A stretch of 9,835 nucleotides of DNA from contig QHVD01000043.1 in assembly GCA_003222235.1 (NCBI GenBank), positions 1 to 9,835 of the forward strand, written 5' to 3'. Origin of the DNA: Gemmatimonadota bacterium (GTDB lineage Bacteria > Gemmatimonadota > Gemmatimonadetes > Gemmatimonadales > GWC2-71-9). The position numbers were made by a program, and so were the translations under genes. The notes beneath the pieces are model-generated. The model made no database searches. It was not told the origin of the DNA and was given only the letters and a program-made list of their open reading frames with translations. The number at the start of each line of letters is the position of its first letter. The stretch's first letter is position 1. Below are positions 1 to 6,820 of this stretch, one piece after another.

Positions 1-220
1 CCCCACCACGCCGAGCGGCAGCGCGGCGAGGGACAGTACGATGACGTAGGCCGAGCCGAGCCAGCCCAGTTGTTGATCGGAGAGCGCCAGCTCCTGCTTG
101 ATATGCTCGAACAGCGCGTAGATGACGTTTCGGTCGGTGTAGTTCAGCAGGTTGATCAGCGTGAGCAGGCCCAGGGCGTAGGCCGCGTACGCCCCGGCGC
201 CCTTCCGCTCGCGACTCCGC

Positions 221-240
<20 letters not shown>
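1..240 (-). CDS. MFS transporter, N-terminal part (runs off the left edge)
   Basis: The reverse strand encodes the start of a major facilitator superfamily permease. A basic, Arg-rich cytoplasmic leader is followed by a first membrane helix around AYALGLLTLINLLNYTDRNV, then EHIKQELALSDQQLGWLGSA and the start of helix 2 (YVIVLSLAALPLGVV). The NYxDR motif and the 'LSDxQLGWLGSA' stretch are typical of spinster-like or sugar-phosphate-like MFS proteins; the substrate cannot be told. No ATG, GTG or TTG is in frame between an upstream TGA (inside the previous gene, about base 305) and the membrane region. The best start is CTG at 240-238, preceded by GGAG (complement of 248-251) at a 7-nt spacing. 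It would overlap the end of the deoxyhypusine-synthase-like gene by 20 nt, suggesting an operon and translational coupling. At least 80 codons are visible. The MFS identity is fairly sure; the start is inferred. Confidence 0.75.
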
Positions 241-1360
<1,120 letters not shown>

Positions 1361-1363
1361 GGA

Positions 1364-2548
1364 TCAGGCCCCTGGCGCTGCGAGCCGCTCGAGTGCGGAG
1401 ACGTGGTCCTCCTGCACGTTGTAAAAGAACGGCGAAAGCCGGACGTGCCCCGGCCGCGCATCCGCGATGATCCCGGCCGCATCGAGCCAGCGGACCGCCG
1501 CCGCCGGGTCGGCCGCCGGGAGCAGGACGATCGCCGAGCGGTCCTCGGCGCGCGGAGCTACCTTCGGCCGGAGCCCCAGGTCGCGGGCCCGGGCGACGAG
1601 ATCCTCGGTGAGCGCCGTCGTCACCGCGCGGATGGCGGGCACGCCGATCTCCTCGATGTACTCGAGGCCGCCGAGCTGCGCGTACACCGCCGCGAGCGAC
1701 GGCGTGCCCAGCTCGAAGCGGCGGGCGTCATCGTGCCACTCGAGCGAGCGCGGCTCGAAGGCGAACTGATCCTTGTGACCGAACCAGCCCGCGATCGCCG
1801 GGGCGAGCCGCCGCGCCAGGTCCTCCCGCACGTACAGGAAAACGATTCCCGGGCCGCCCAGGAGCCATTTCAGGCCACCCGCCGTCACGCAGTCCGCGCC
1901 GGTCGCACGCACGGCCAGGGGGACCTGGCCCACCGATTGGTACGCGTCGATCAGACACAGCGCGCCCTTGGCATGCGCCACTTCCGCGACGGCACCGATG
2001 TCCTGGATCGCGCCGCTCGTAAAGTACACGTGCGAGGTCGCGACCAGCGCCGTCCGATGGTCCACCGCCCTCGCGATCGCCTCGACCGGCACCGTGACTC
2101 GATCGGGGCTCTCCACCACCACGACCTCCACGCCACGCTGCCGCTTGGCGAGCCATTGGTAGGCTACGGTCGGGAAGTCGAGTGATGTGACCACGACCCT
2201 GGGCCGGCGGGTATAGTCCACCGCCTCCGCCACCGCCGACAGCGCCACCGAGATGCTCGGCGCGAGGGCGATCTCTTCCGGCGCTGCGCCGATCAGGGAG
2301 CCGTAGCGCCGGCGCAGATCGCCGAGCGCCGCCCACCAGACGTCATACCAGGCCGACGCCCCGCGCGACTGCCACAGATCGACGAACTCGGCGAGCTTCC
2401 GGCGGGTCCGTTCCCCCAAAGCGCCAAGCGAGCAAGTGTTCAGGTAGATCTTGTCGCGAAAGATCGGAAACTCCTCCCGATAACGGGCGAGGCTATGAGC
2501 CGCGGTCCGGGACGAGGTTTTCACATCGCTTGCGGGGGCGGGGGCCAT
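1364..2548 (-). CDS. PLP-dependent aminotransferase class V family protein (kynureninase/epimerase-like)
   Basis: This 394-residue fold-type I PLP enzyme has the class V pattern. It starts with FPIFRDKIYLNTCSLGAL (27-44), has a substrate/phosphate-side region ALAPSISVALSAVAEAV (94-110), then ATSHVYFTSGAIQDI (170-184), LIDAYQSVGQVPL (199-211) with the cofactor-ring aspartate Asp201, and GGLKWLLGGPG (224-234) with Lys227 as the probable Schiff-base lysine. The C-terminal small domain ends in HVRLSPFFYNVQEDHVSALERL. Relatives include kynureninases, isopenicillin N epimerase-like proteins and cysteine desulfurases. There is no obvious active-site cysteine loop, so cysteine desulfurase (SufS/IscS) is unlikely; the exact substrate is unknown. 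It is the first gene of the operon with the DHS-like and MFS genes. No Shine-Dalgarno precedes the ATG at 2548, but a TATATT hexamer ends 8 nt before it, suggesting a leaderless mRNA. Confidence 0.88.
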   Translation of the reverse strand: MAPAPASDVKTSSRTAAHSLARYREEFPIFRDKIYLNTCSLGALGERTRRKLAEFVDLWQSRGASAWYDVWWAALGDLRRRYGSLIGAAPEEIALAPSISVALSAVAEAVDYTRRPRVVVTSLDFPTVAYQWLAKRQRGVEVVVVESPDRVTVPVEAIARAVDHRTALVATSHVYFTSGAIQDIGAVAEVAHAKGALCLIDAYQSVGQVPLAVRATGADCVTAGGLKWLLGGPGIVFLYVREDLARRLAPAIAGWFGHKDQFAFEPRSLEWHDDARRFELGTPSLAAVYAQLGGLEYIEEIGVPAIRAVTTALTEDLVARARDLGLRPKVAPRAEDRSAIVLLPAADPAAAVRWLDAAGIIADARPGHVRLSPFFYNVQEDHVSALERLAAPGA

Positions 2549-2608
2549 TGGCGGTCAATATACAGGAGGACGAGCACGCTCGGCACTTCTTCGCGCTAGA
2601 TTCACACA
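2549..2608. promoter_or_regulatory. Divergent promoter region, both transcripts possibly leaderless
   Basis: This 60-bp gap separates two divergent genes. On the minus strand TATATT (complement of 2557-2562) ends 8 nt before the aminotransferase ATG. On the plus strand TAGATT (2597-2602) ends 6 nt before the small-protein ATG at 2609. Neither gene has a Shine-Dalgarno in the remaining few bases, so transcription may start at or near the ATG in both directions. I see no good -35 hexamers at 17 nt. A short inverted repeat, CGAGC and GCTCG with a 2-nt spacer (2571-2582), lies between the two -10-like sites and could be an operator. All of this is inferred from sequence pattern. Confidence 0.4.
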
Positions 2609-2875
2609 ATGCAGGTTTCCGCCGCCTGGTCGACGCTGTTCGCACGGCTCCTGCTTCGGGCAGCCGCGAGCCCGCGTCTTGGGGTGGACCTGGTGCGCCT
2701 CACCTGGAGCTTCCGCGCGCGCGACTGGTACCGCCGCGCGCCCTTTCTCCCGCTTCCGCCCCGCGAATACCTCCGCTGGCGGATGTTCACCGCCTACGGC
2801 GACGAAGCCGCGGTCCCCCCCGTGGAGGACGTCGTGCGTTTCGCTCGCTGGCGGCGCGAGACGATGCATCTGTAG
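2609..2875 (+). CDS. Small conserved-looking hypothetical protein upstream of queG
   Basis: This 88-residue protein is of unknown function. It has an amphipathic, Leu/Ala-rich N-terminus (LFARLLLRAAASPRL, 10-24), a basic aromatic middle (RLTWSFRARDWYRRAPFLPLPPREYLRWRMFTAYGDE) and the acidic-then-basic end VEDVVRFARWRRETMHL. I see no signal peptide or full membrane helix. High Trp, Arg and Tyr content, with a natural amino-acid pattern and no competing frame, argues that it is real. It starts a plus-strand run: its TAG is followed 24 nt later by the queG GTG, so it is probably co-transcribed with queG. It may have a leaderless start (TAGATT 6 nt upstream, no Shine-Dalgarno). Its role could relate to tRNA modification only by association. 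I do not recognise a named domain. Confidence 0.7.
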   Translation: MQVSAAWSTLFARLLLRAAASPRLGVDLVRLTWSFRARDWYRRAPFLPLPPREYLRWRMFTAYGDEAAVPPVEDVVRFARWRRETMHL

Positions 2876-2899
2876 CTCGTCGAGCCCGAGGCGTCGAGC

Positions 2900-3871
2900 G
2901 TGAATCGTCCAGAGAGAAGCGTCGCGGTGAAGCGCCGGGCGATGGAGCTGGGGTTCGCCGGCGTGGGGATCGCGACGCTCGAGCCGAGCCGGCACGCCGA
3001 CGACCTCGACCGCTGGCTCGCGGCGGGGTATGCGGGCACGATGATCTATCTGCACCGCCAAGCGCCACGGCGGAAACAGCCGCAGCGCATCCTGCCGGAT
3101 GCCAAGGTCGCCGTGGTCACGCTCACCAACTACTTCCACGGCGCTAACCCCGGGCGCGAGCCCGGGGACCCCGGGAACCCCGGGCTGGCGCCCGGGGTCA
3201 GTGGGGGAAGAGTCGCGCAGTATGCCTGGTCCGCCGATTATCACGGCGTGCTCGGGCGTCGGCTCGAGCTTCTGGCCAGTGCGATCCGGGAGGTCGCCCC
3301 CGGCGCCGCAACCCGCTGCTATGTGGACGCCGGGCCGGTCCCCGAGCGGGAGCTGGCCCAGCGCGCCGGGCTCGGCTGGATCGGCAAGAACATGATGCTG
3401 ATCCACCCCGAGCTCGGGTCCTTCACGTTCATTGGTGTCATTCTCACCGACGCCGAGCTCGCGGCCGACCTGCCCTTCGACGCCGAGCGCTGCGGCACCT
3501 GCCGCCGCTGCCTCGACGCCTGCCCGACGGAGGCGTTCGTGACGCCGGGGGTGATGGACGCCCGCCGCTGCATCTCGTACCTCACGATCGAGCATCGCGG
3601 CGAGTTCACCGACGCCGAGCGCGAGATGCTGGGCGACTGGGTGTTCGGCTGTGACGTCTGCCAGGACGTGTGCCCGTGGAACGTGAAGTTCGCCTGCGCG
3701 AGCGAGGATCCGGACCTGGCACCGCGTCCGGACCTCGCGGCCCCCGATCTGCCGGCCCTGCTCGAGATGGACCAGGACACGTTCACCCGTCGCTACGGCG
3801 ACACCCCTTTCGAGCGGCCGGGGCACCGCGGGATGCGCCGGAACGTCACCGCTCTGCTCGGCGGGACGTGA
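2900..3871 (+). CDS. queG: Epoxyqueuosine reductase QueG
   Basis: This 323-residue protein matches QueG, the cytoplasmic cobalamin- and iron-sulfur-dependent enzyme that reduces epoxyqueuosine to queuosine in the anticodon wobble position of GUN tRNAs. Evidence: VVTLTNYFH (72-80), RVAQYAWSADYHGVLGRRL (104-122), YVDAGPVPERELAQRAGLGW (141-160, including the proposed proton-donor Asp143), WIGKNMMLIHPELGS (160-174), a first cluster motif CGTCRRCLDACP (198-209), DARRCISYLTIEHRG (220-234), and a second cluster motif CDVCQDVCPWN (251-261). The C-terminus is short, with no HEAT-like extension. The GTG start at 2900 is supported by GAGG at 2888-2891, 8 nt upstream. Residues about 82-103 (ANPGREPGDPGNPGLAPGVS, then GGR) are a Gly/Pro-rich insert in a normally short loop, encoded by palindromic repeats described separately. 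All catalytic motifs remain in frame, so the enzyme is probably functional. Confidence 0.96.
   Translation: MNRPERSVAVKRRAMELGFAGVGIATLEPSRHADDLDRWLAAGYAGTMIYLHRQAPRRKQPQRILPDAKVAVVTLTNYFHGANPGREPGDPGNPGLAPGVSGGRVAQYAWSADYHGVLGRRLELLASAIREVAPGAATRCYVDAGPVPERELAQRAGLGWIGKNMMLIHPELGSFTFIGVILTDAELAADLPFDAERCGTCRRCLDACPTEAFVTPGVMDARRCISYLTIEHRGEFTDAEREMLGDWVFGCDVCQDVCPWNVKFACASEDPDLAPRPDLAAPDLPALLEMDQDTFTRRYGDTPFERPGHRGMRRNVTALLGGT
3148..3198. repeat. Palindromic CCCGGG repeat cluster inside queG
   Basis: Five CCCGGG hexamers occur within 48 bp (starting at 3149, 3161, 3170, 3179 and 3191). They build two perfect hairpins. The first has arms CCCCGGGC (3148-3155) and GCCCGGGG (3160-3167) with loop GCGA. 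The second has arms ACCCCGGGC (3177-3185) and GCCCGGGGT (3190-3198) with loop TGGC. A ninth-base unit ACCCCGGGA (3168-3176) separates them. The cluster is read in frame as a Gly/Pro-rich loop of QueG. It looks like a small palindromic (REP-like) element that landed in a tolerant surface loop; that origin is inferred. Confidence 0.85.
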
Positions 3872-3873
3872 CG

Positions 3874-4161
3874 ATGAGCGAGACAATTCCGGCCGCGCAG
3901 AGCGAGCAGATCAACGAGATCCAGCGGCGCCTCGCAGAGGGGCTCGCGAGGATCGACCCGTACCACCGGCTCCTCGGCCGGCCTGTGCACTACCGGGTGA
4001 TCGATGGATCCACCTTCGAGATCACGTACCGGGACGTGCCTGGGATCGCCGAAGCCGAGGTCCTGGGCGTGAAGCGCGTGATCGGCGCCGACTGCTTCTG
4101 TACCGTGGCGCCACAGACGGCGGAGTCCGTCACGGTGCGGTTCGTCGTGTCGTTGAAATAG
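3874..4161 (+). CDS. Hypothetical protein, 95 aa, downstream of queG
   Basis: The ATG at 3874 lies 2 nt after the queG TGA, so the gene is almost certainly co-transcribed and coupled with queG; a GGGA lies 7 nt upstream at 3863-3866. The 95-residue protein begins with a polar helix (EQINEIQRRLAEGLARIDPYHRLL, residues 11-34) and continues with a predicted beta-rich part: RPVHYRVIDGSTFEITYRDVPG, then EAEVLGVKRVIGADCFCTVAP with a CFC pair, and ends on a strand SVTVRFVVSLK. No signal peptide or membrane helix is visible. A longer open frame exists upstream inside queG, but its residues are out-of-frame shadow and the composition changes to natural protein at this ATG. I recognise no family; it may be a small intracellular protein. 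Its link to queuosine metabolism is by position only. Confidence 0.75.
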   Translation: MSETIPAAQSEQINEIQRRLAEGLARIDPYHRLLGRPVHYRVIDGSTFEITYRDVPGIAEAEVLGVKRVIGADCFCTVAPQTAESVTVRFVVSLK

Positions 4162-4177
4162 CCGTCAGCCGTCAGCC
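4161..4177. repeat. Short direct repeat at convergent gene ends
   Basis: The heptamer GCCGTCA occurs twice in tandem, followed by a partial copy (GCC). It spans the 3-bp gap between the plus-strand stop (TAG, 4159-4161) and the minus-strand metallophosphoesterase stop (complement of 4165-4167). It therefore also encodes the last residues of that protein. The repeat may have arisen by slippage and shortened or lengthened the C-terminus. No stem-loop terminator is seen between the convergent genes. Confidence 0.5.
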
Positions 4178-5056
4178 ACCCGTTCCTGGTCTCCGACCAA
4201 CCTGATCACCGGCAGCTCCGGCGGATTGCCCCACCGAAACGGGACGGCCGACGTCCCCACCCCCGCCGACACGTAGAGCCACGTACCCCTCACCTGTTTC
4301 AACCCGTGGAGATACCGCTTCCCGAACTGCGAGGGTACGGTGAGCGGGCCCAAGAGCGGAAAGTGCAGCTGTCCGTTGTGCGTGTGCCCCGAGAGCATGA
4401 CGTCCACACGGAGACCGGCTGGCAGGTACTCGATCAGGTCGGGGCTGTGTGATACCAGGACCCGCGGCACGTCGGCCGGCACATCCCCGAGCGCCCTGTC
4501 GAGCCGCACCGCCCCGTGCTTAAAGTCCCCGACCCCGGCGACCGCGAGCCGCCCGCCATCCCGCCCCCCTCCCCCACCCCGCTCGATCAGGCGATGCCGA
4601 TTCTCGAGCAGATCCGCGCCCGCGGCCCTCACCGCGTCCGCCACCGCCTCGGCACCAACCCAATGGTCATGGTTGCCGAGCGCGCGCGAGCAACTCGGCC
4701 AACCCGTCGAGCTCCCGCCGCCGGTGGCTAACGAGGTCCCCTCCCAGGACCACCAGATCCGGCGCGAGCGCCGCTGAGCGCGCCGCGACTTCCCGGATCC
4801 ACCAATCGGGCACGGCACGGCTGTGATGGAGGTCGGTGACGAGCGCGATGCGGTAGCCTTCGAACGCGCGCGGCAGTCCCCGGACCGTCAAGGTGAGCTC
4901 GGGCAGCCGCAGCGCCCCTGGGTCCCAACGCCAGAACGGCGCCAGCACCAGCTCGACCGCCGCGCCCAACGGCGCCTCGATCCGCCGCTGCCACACGGGG
5001 GGCCGGGGCGTGCGACTGGGCGGGTACGGCCGCGGATAGAAGAGCGGTCCGATCAC
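4165..5056 (-). pseudogene. Metallophosphoesterase (YkuE/Icc-like), frame broken near 4680
   Basis: Two overlapping minus-strand frames together encode a calcineurin-like metallophosphoesterase. The upstream frame (5056 to 4667) has a hydrophobic N-terminal stretch, then RIALVTDLHHS (Asp75 and His77 metal ligands) and LVVLGGDLVSHR (Asp107), and hits TGA at 4667-4669. The downstream frame resumes with ALGNHDHW, then VLVSHSPDLIEYL and VMLSGHTHNGQLHFP, and ends FRWGNPPELPVIRLV. All metal-binding motifs (DxH, GD, GNHD, H, GHTH) are present but split across frames. The usual beta-strand just before GNHD (about 5-8 residues) is missing, so bases seem deleted around the CG-rich 4680-4690. The GTG start at 5056 overlaps the M20 peptidase TGA (5053-5055) as GTGA, indicating coupling. 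It is either a real recent inactivation or an assembly/sequencing error; the substrate in the family varies (phospholipid headgroup or lipid A precursors in some relatives). Confidence 0.82.
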
Positions 5057-6522
5057 CTCACGACGGCGCGCGAGACGACGTCGTACATGAAGCGGACGCC
5101 GAAGTTCAGGTCCTCGAGGCTCACGCGCTCGTCGTTCCCGTGCACGCCCCGTGACTCGGCCTCGTTGAGCGGGAACGGAGACAGGCCGTAGCTGACGATC
5201 CCCAGCCGGCGGAAGTAGTGGCTGTCCGTGAACCCGGTGAGTGGGGGGGTCGTGACGAGCGCCTTGGGGTCGCGCGCCCGGGCGGCAGCGACGATCGCCT
5301 GGAACAGCTCGGTATCGGTTGGGCTCTCGGTGGCGGGCCAACTCGGCCCCTGGGGCGTGATGGACACCGCGGTGTCGCTCACGACGCGCACGAGCTCTGC
5401 CAGGAGCGTCGCCGGCTCCTGGCCCGGGAGCAGGCGCACGTCGATCGCCGCCGTTGCGACGGGTGGTATCACGTTCGTCTGGTCGCTCCCGCGCAAGCCT
5501 GTGATCGAGATCGTGTTGCGCAGCAGCGCGTTGTAGGTGAGATCCGCGGTGACCGCTCGCACCGCCGCGGAGTCGCGCAACGCCGCCCGGATGTCGGCGA
5601 ACCAGGCCCGCCGTGCCGGGTCGCGCTCGATCGTCGCGAGGTCGCGGAAATACCGCTCCACTGCAGGCGTCACGATGAGCGGCGTCTGATGGTTCGCGAT
5701 CCGGGACAGCGCCCGGACCAGCCGGTGGACGGGGTTGTCCGGCGTCGGACGCGAGCCGTGACCCGACGTCCCGCGCGCCGTCACATCGAGCCAGAACGGA
5801 GACTTCTCGGTCGTGCCGACGCCGTAGTACTCGATCCGCCCGTTCACGTCAGCGCGGATCGTGCCCCCCTCGTTGATCAGGAACTCGGCGTCCCGAACCA
5901 GCTCCGGATGGGCCTCCACGAACCATCCCGCCCCGACCCCCGCGCCGACCTCTTCGTCTGAGGTCGCCAAGAAGATCACGTCCCGCTTGAGCGGCACGCC
6001 CGCGCGCTTGAGGGTGATGAGGGTCATCAGCTGCGCGATCGCCTCGCCCTTCATGTCGAGCGCGCCGCGCCCCCACACATAGCCGTCCTTCACCACACCG
6101 CTGAACGGATCCACCTTCCAGTATTCCGGTGCGGCGAGCACCACGTCCATGTGGTTGAGGAAGATGAGCGGTCGCGCGCTACCGTCGCCACGCACGCGGG
6201 CGTACAGGTTCGCCTTTCCAGGCCGGGGTTCGAAGATCTGCGACTCGATCCCCTCCCGCGCCAGCACCGCCTTGAGCCACTGGGCCGTCTTGAGCTCGTT
6301 CCCGGGGGGGTTCGTCGTATTGATCCTGACGTACTGGGACAAGAGCGTCGTCGCCTCGCGGCCGACTGCACGCCACTCCTCCGCCGTTCGGGGCACCCCT
6401 CCATTGAAGAGCTGGGGGGGCAGCATGACCGGCGCTGACGATGGGCCTATGAGCGACGGGCGCGGGTGGCGCGCGCAGGCCGCCAGGACAAGACACAGCC
6501 CGGTGAGTCCGAGACGGCGCAC
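5053..6522 (-). CDS. M20 family metallopeptidase, predicted lipoprotein
   Basis: With a GTG start at 6522 this is a 489-residue dizinc M20 peptidase/deacylase of the ArgE/DapE/CPS1 type. A Shine-Dalgarno GGGGAGG (complement of 6527-6533) lies 4 nt upstream, and the start gives a short lipoprotein signal, MRRLGLTGLCLVLAAC, with the lipobox LAAC and Cys16 as the lipidation site; a longer ATG frame would spoil the signal. Catalytic features: LNHMDVV (His124 ligand, Asp126), GRGALDMKG (bridging Asp156), ATSDEEVGAG (general base Glu190, ligand Glu191), INEGG (Glu218) and RGVHGNDE (His461). GTSGHGSRP (251-259) opens the dimerisation domain. It is probably anchored in the inner or outer membrane facing the periplasm, hydrolysing peptides or N-acyl amino acids; the substrate is not readable. 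Its 3' end overlaps the metallophosphoesterase start by 4 nt. Confidence 0.93.
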   Translation of the reverse strand: MRRLGLTGLCLVLAACARHPRPSLIGPSSAPVMLPPQLFNGGVPRTAEEWRAVGREATTLLSQYVRINTTNPPGNELKTAQWLKAVLAREGIESQIFEPRPGKANLYARVRGDGSARPLIFLNHMDVVLAAPEYWKVDPFSGVVKDGYVWGRGALDMKGEAIAQLMTLITLKRAGVPLKRDVIFLATSDEEVGAGVGAGWFVEAHPELVRDAEFLINEGGTIRADVNGRIEYYGVGTTEKSPFWLDVTARGTSGHGSRPTPDNPVHRLVRALSRIANHQTPLIVTPAVERYFRDLATIERDPARRAWFADIRAALRDSAAVRAVTADLTYNALLRNTISITGLRGSDQTNVIPPVATAAIDVRLLPGQEPATLLAELVRVVSDTAVSITPQGPSWPATESPTDTELFQAIVAAARARDPKALVTTPPLTGFTDSHYFRRLGIVSYGLSPFPLNEAESRGVHGNDERVSLEDLNFGVRFMYDVVSRAVVR

Positions 6523-6696
6523 GCAACCTCCCCGATTCACGCGCAAAGACCGCGGTCGCACCCTTCGACTGGTGGGGCGCGAGGGATCGACAGGGCTCAG
6601 CCGGTGATGGCGAGATAACACGGGCCGAACAAGCTAAACGGCAGGTCGCGATGCCGCCACGACCTGCCGCGCATCCGCCGGCCCGCACGCCGGCGC
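6523..6696. other. Intergenic region between lipoprotein gene end and M20 peptidase start
   Basis: This 174-bp gap lies downstream of the DUF4382 lipoprotein and upstream of the M20 peptidase, both on the minus strand. It holds the M20 Shine-Dalgarno at its left end, a strong inverted repeat (6639-6669) listed as a terminator, and a second inverted repeat CGCCGGC/GCCGGCG (6676-6682 and 6689-6695, loop 6 nt) close to the lipoprotein stop. A promoter for the M20 gene should lie between about 6540 and 6630. The minus strand there has TTATCT (complement of 6614-6619), but no convincing -35 at the right spacing. Confidence 0.4.
6639..6669 (-). terminator. Stem-loop terminator for the DUF4382 lipoprotein gene
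   Basis: A perfect 10-bp inverted repeat (CGGCAGGTCG and CGACCTGCCG, 11-nt loop) lies 27 bp beyond the lipoprotein stop codon. Read on the minus strand, the stem is followed by TTTAGCTTGTT, a modest T-rich tract, as expected for an intrinsic terminator. The tract is imperfect, so efficiency is uncertain. Confidence 0.65.
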
Positions 6697-6820
6697 TCAG
6701 TGCACGGTGATGGTGGCCCTGCCGGTCTTGCCCTCGCTGGTCGCGCTCAAGACGGCCGTTCCCGTGCTGCGAGCCCGGACGATCGCCTGCGCCCCGAATG
6801 GGAACAGGCTCAGGACGGTG
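6697..6820 (-). pseudogene. Displaced C-terminal end of the Big2-like lipoprotein
   Basis: On the minus strand, in a different frame from the main lipoprotein gene, these bases encode VLSLFPFGAQAIVRAR followed by STGTAVLSATSEGKTGRATI and TVH, then TGA. This is the second half of a Big2-like Ig domain: compare the preceding intact copy, with IEQVWGVGDTAAVAGR and PGKATIRAT. The upstream frame breaks off at VAWAPS followed directly by a TGA (6810-6812). Joining the two would complete the second Ig domain and end the protein cleanly, 27 bp before the terminator. It is therefore a frameshifted tail and not a separate gene. Confidence 0.75.

Noticed and set aside
3148..3198. CRISPR-like or transcription-terminator reading of the CCCGGG cluster
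   Set aside because: Units are too short and irregular, without spacers, and lie in frame inside queG with no T tract; a palindromic insert fits better.
3670..3873. Longer start for the 95-aa protein downstream of queG
   Set aside because: The extra N-terminal residues overlap the C-terminal third of queG and are Arg/Gly/Pro-rich shadow; the ATG at 3874, 2 nt after the queG stop, is the natural start.
2555..3886. 443-codon minus-strand open frame over the small protein and queG
   Set aside because: QueG on the plus strand has complete iron-sulfur and cobalamin-enzyme motifs; the minus frame is compositionally a shadow.
5218..5961. 247-codon plus-strand open frame over the M20 peptidase
   Set aside because: It is antisense to an M20 peptidase with all metal ligands in place; no natural protein pattern.
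6523..6621. ATG start at 6621 for the M20 peptidase
   Set aside because: It would add a 33-residue Arg/Pro-rich leader that hides the lipoprotein signal; the GTG at 6522 has a strong Shine-Dalgarno and exposes the lipobox.
6676..6695. Second inverted repeat near the lipoprotein stop as the terminator
   Set aside because: It has no T-rich tract after it on the minus strand; the stem at 6639-6669 does and is longer.
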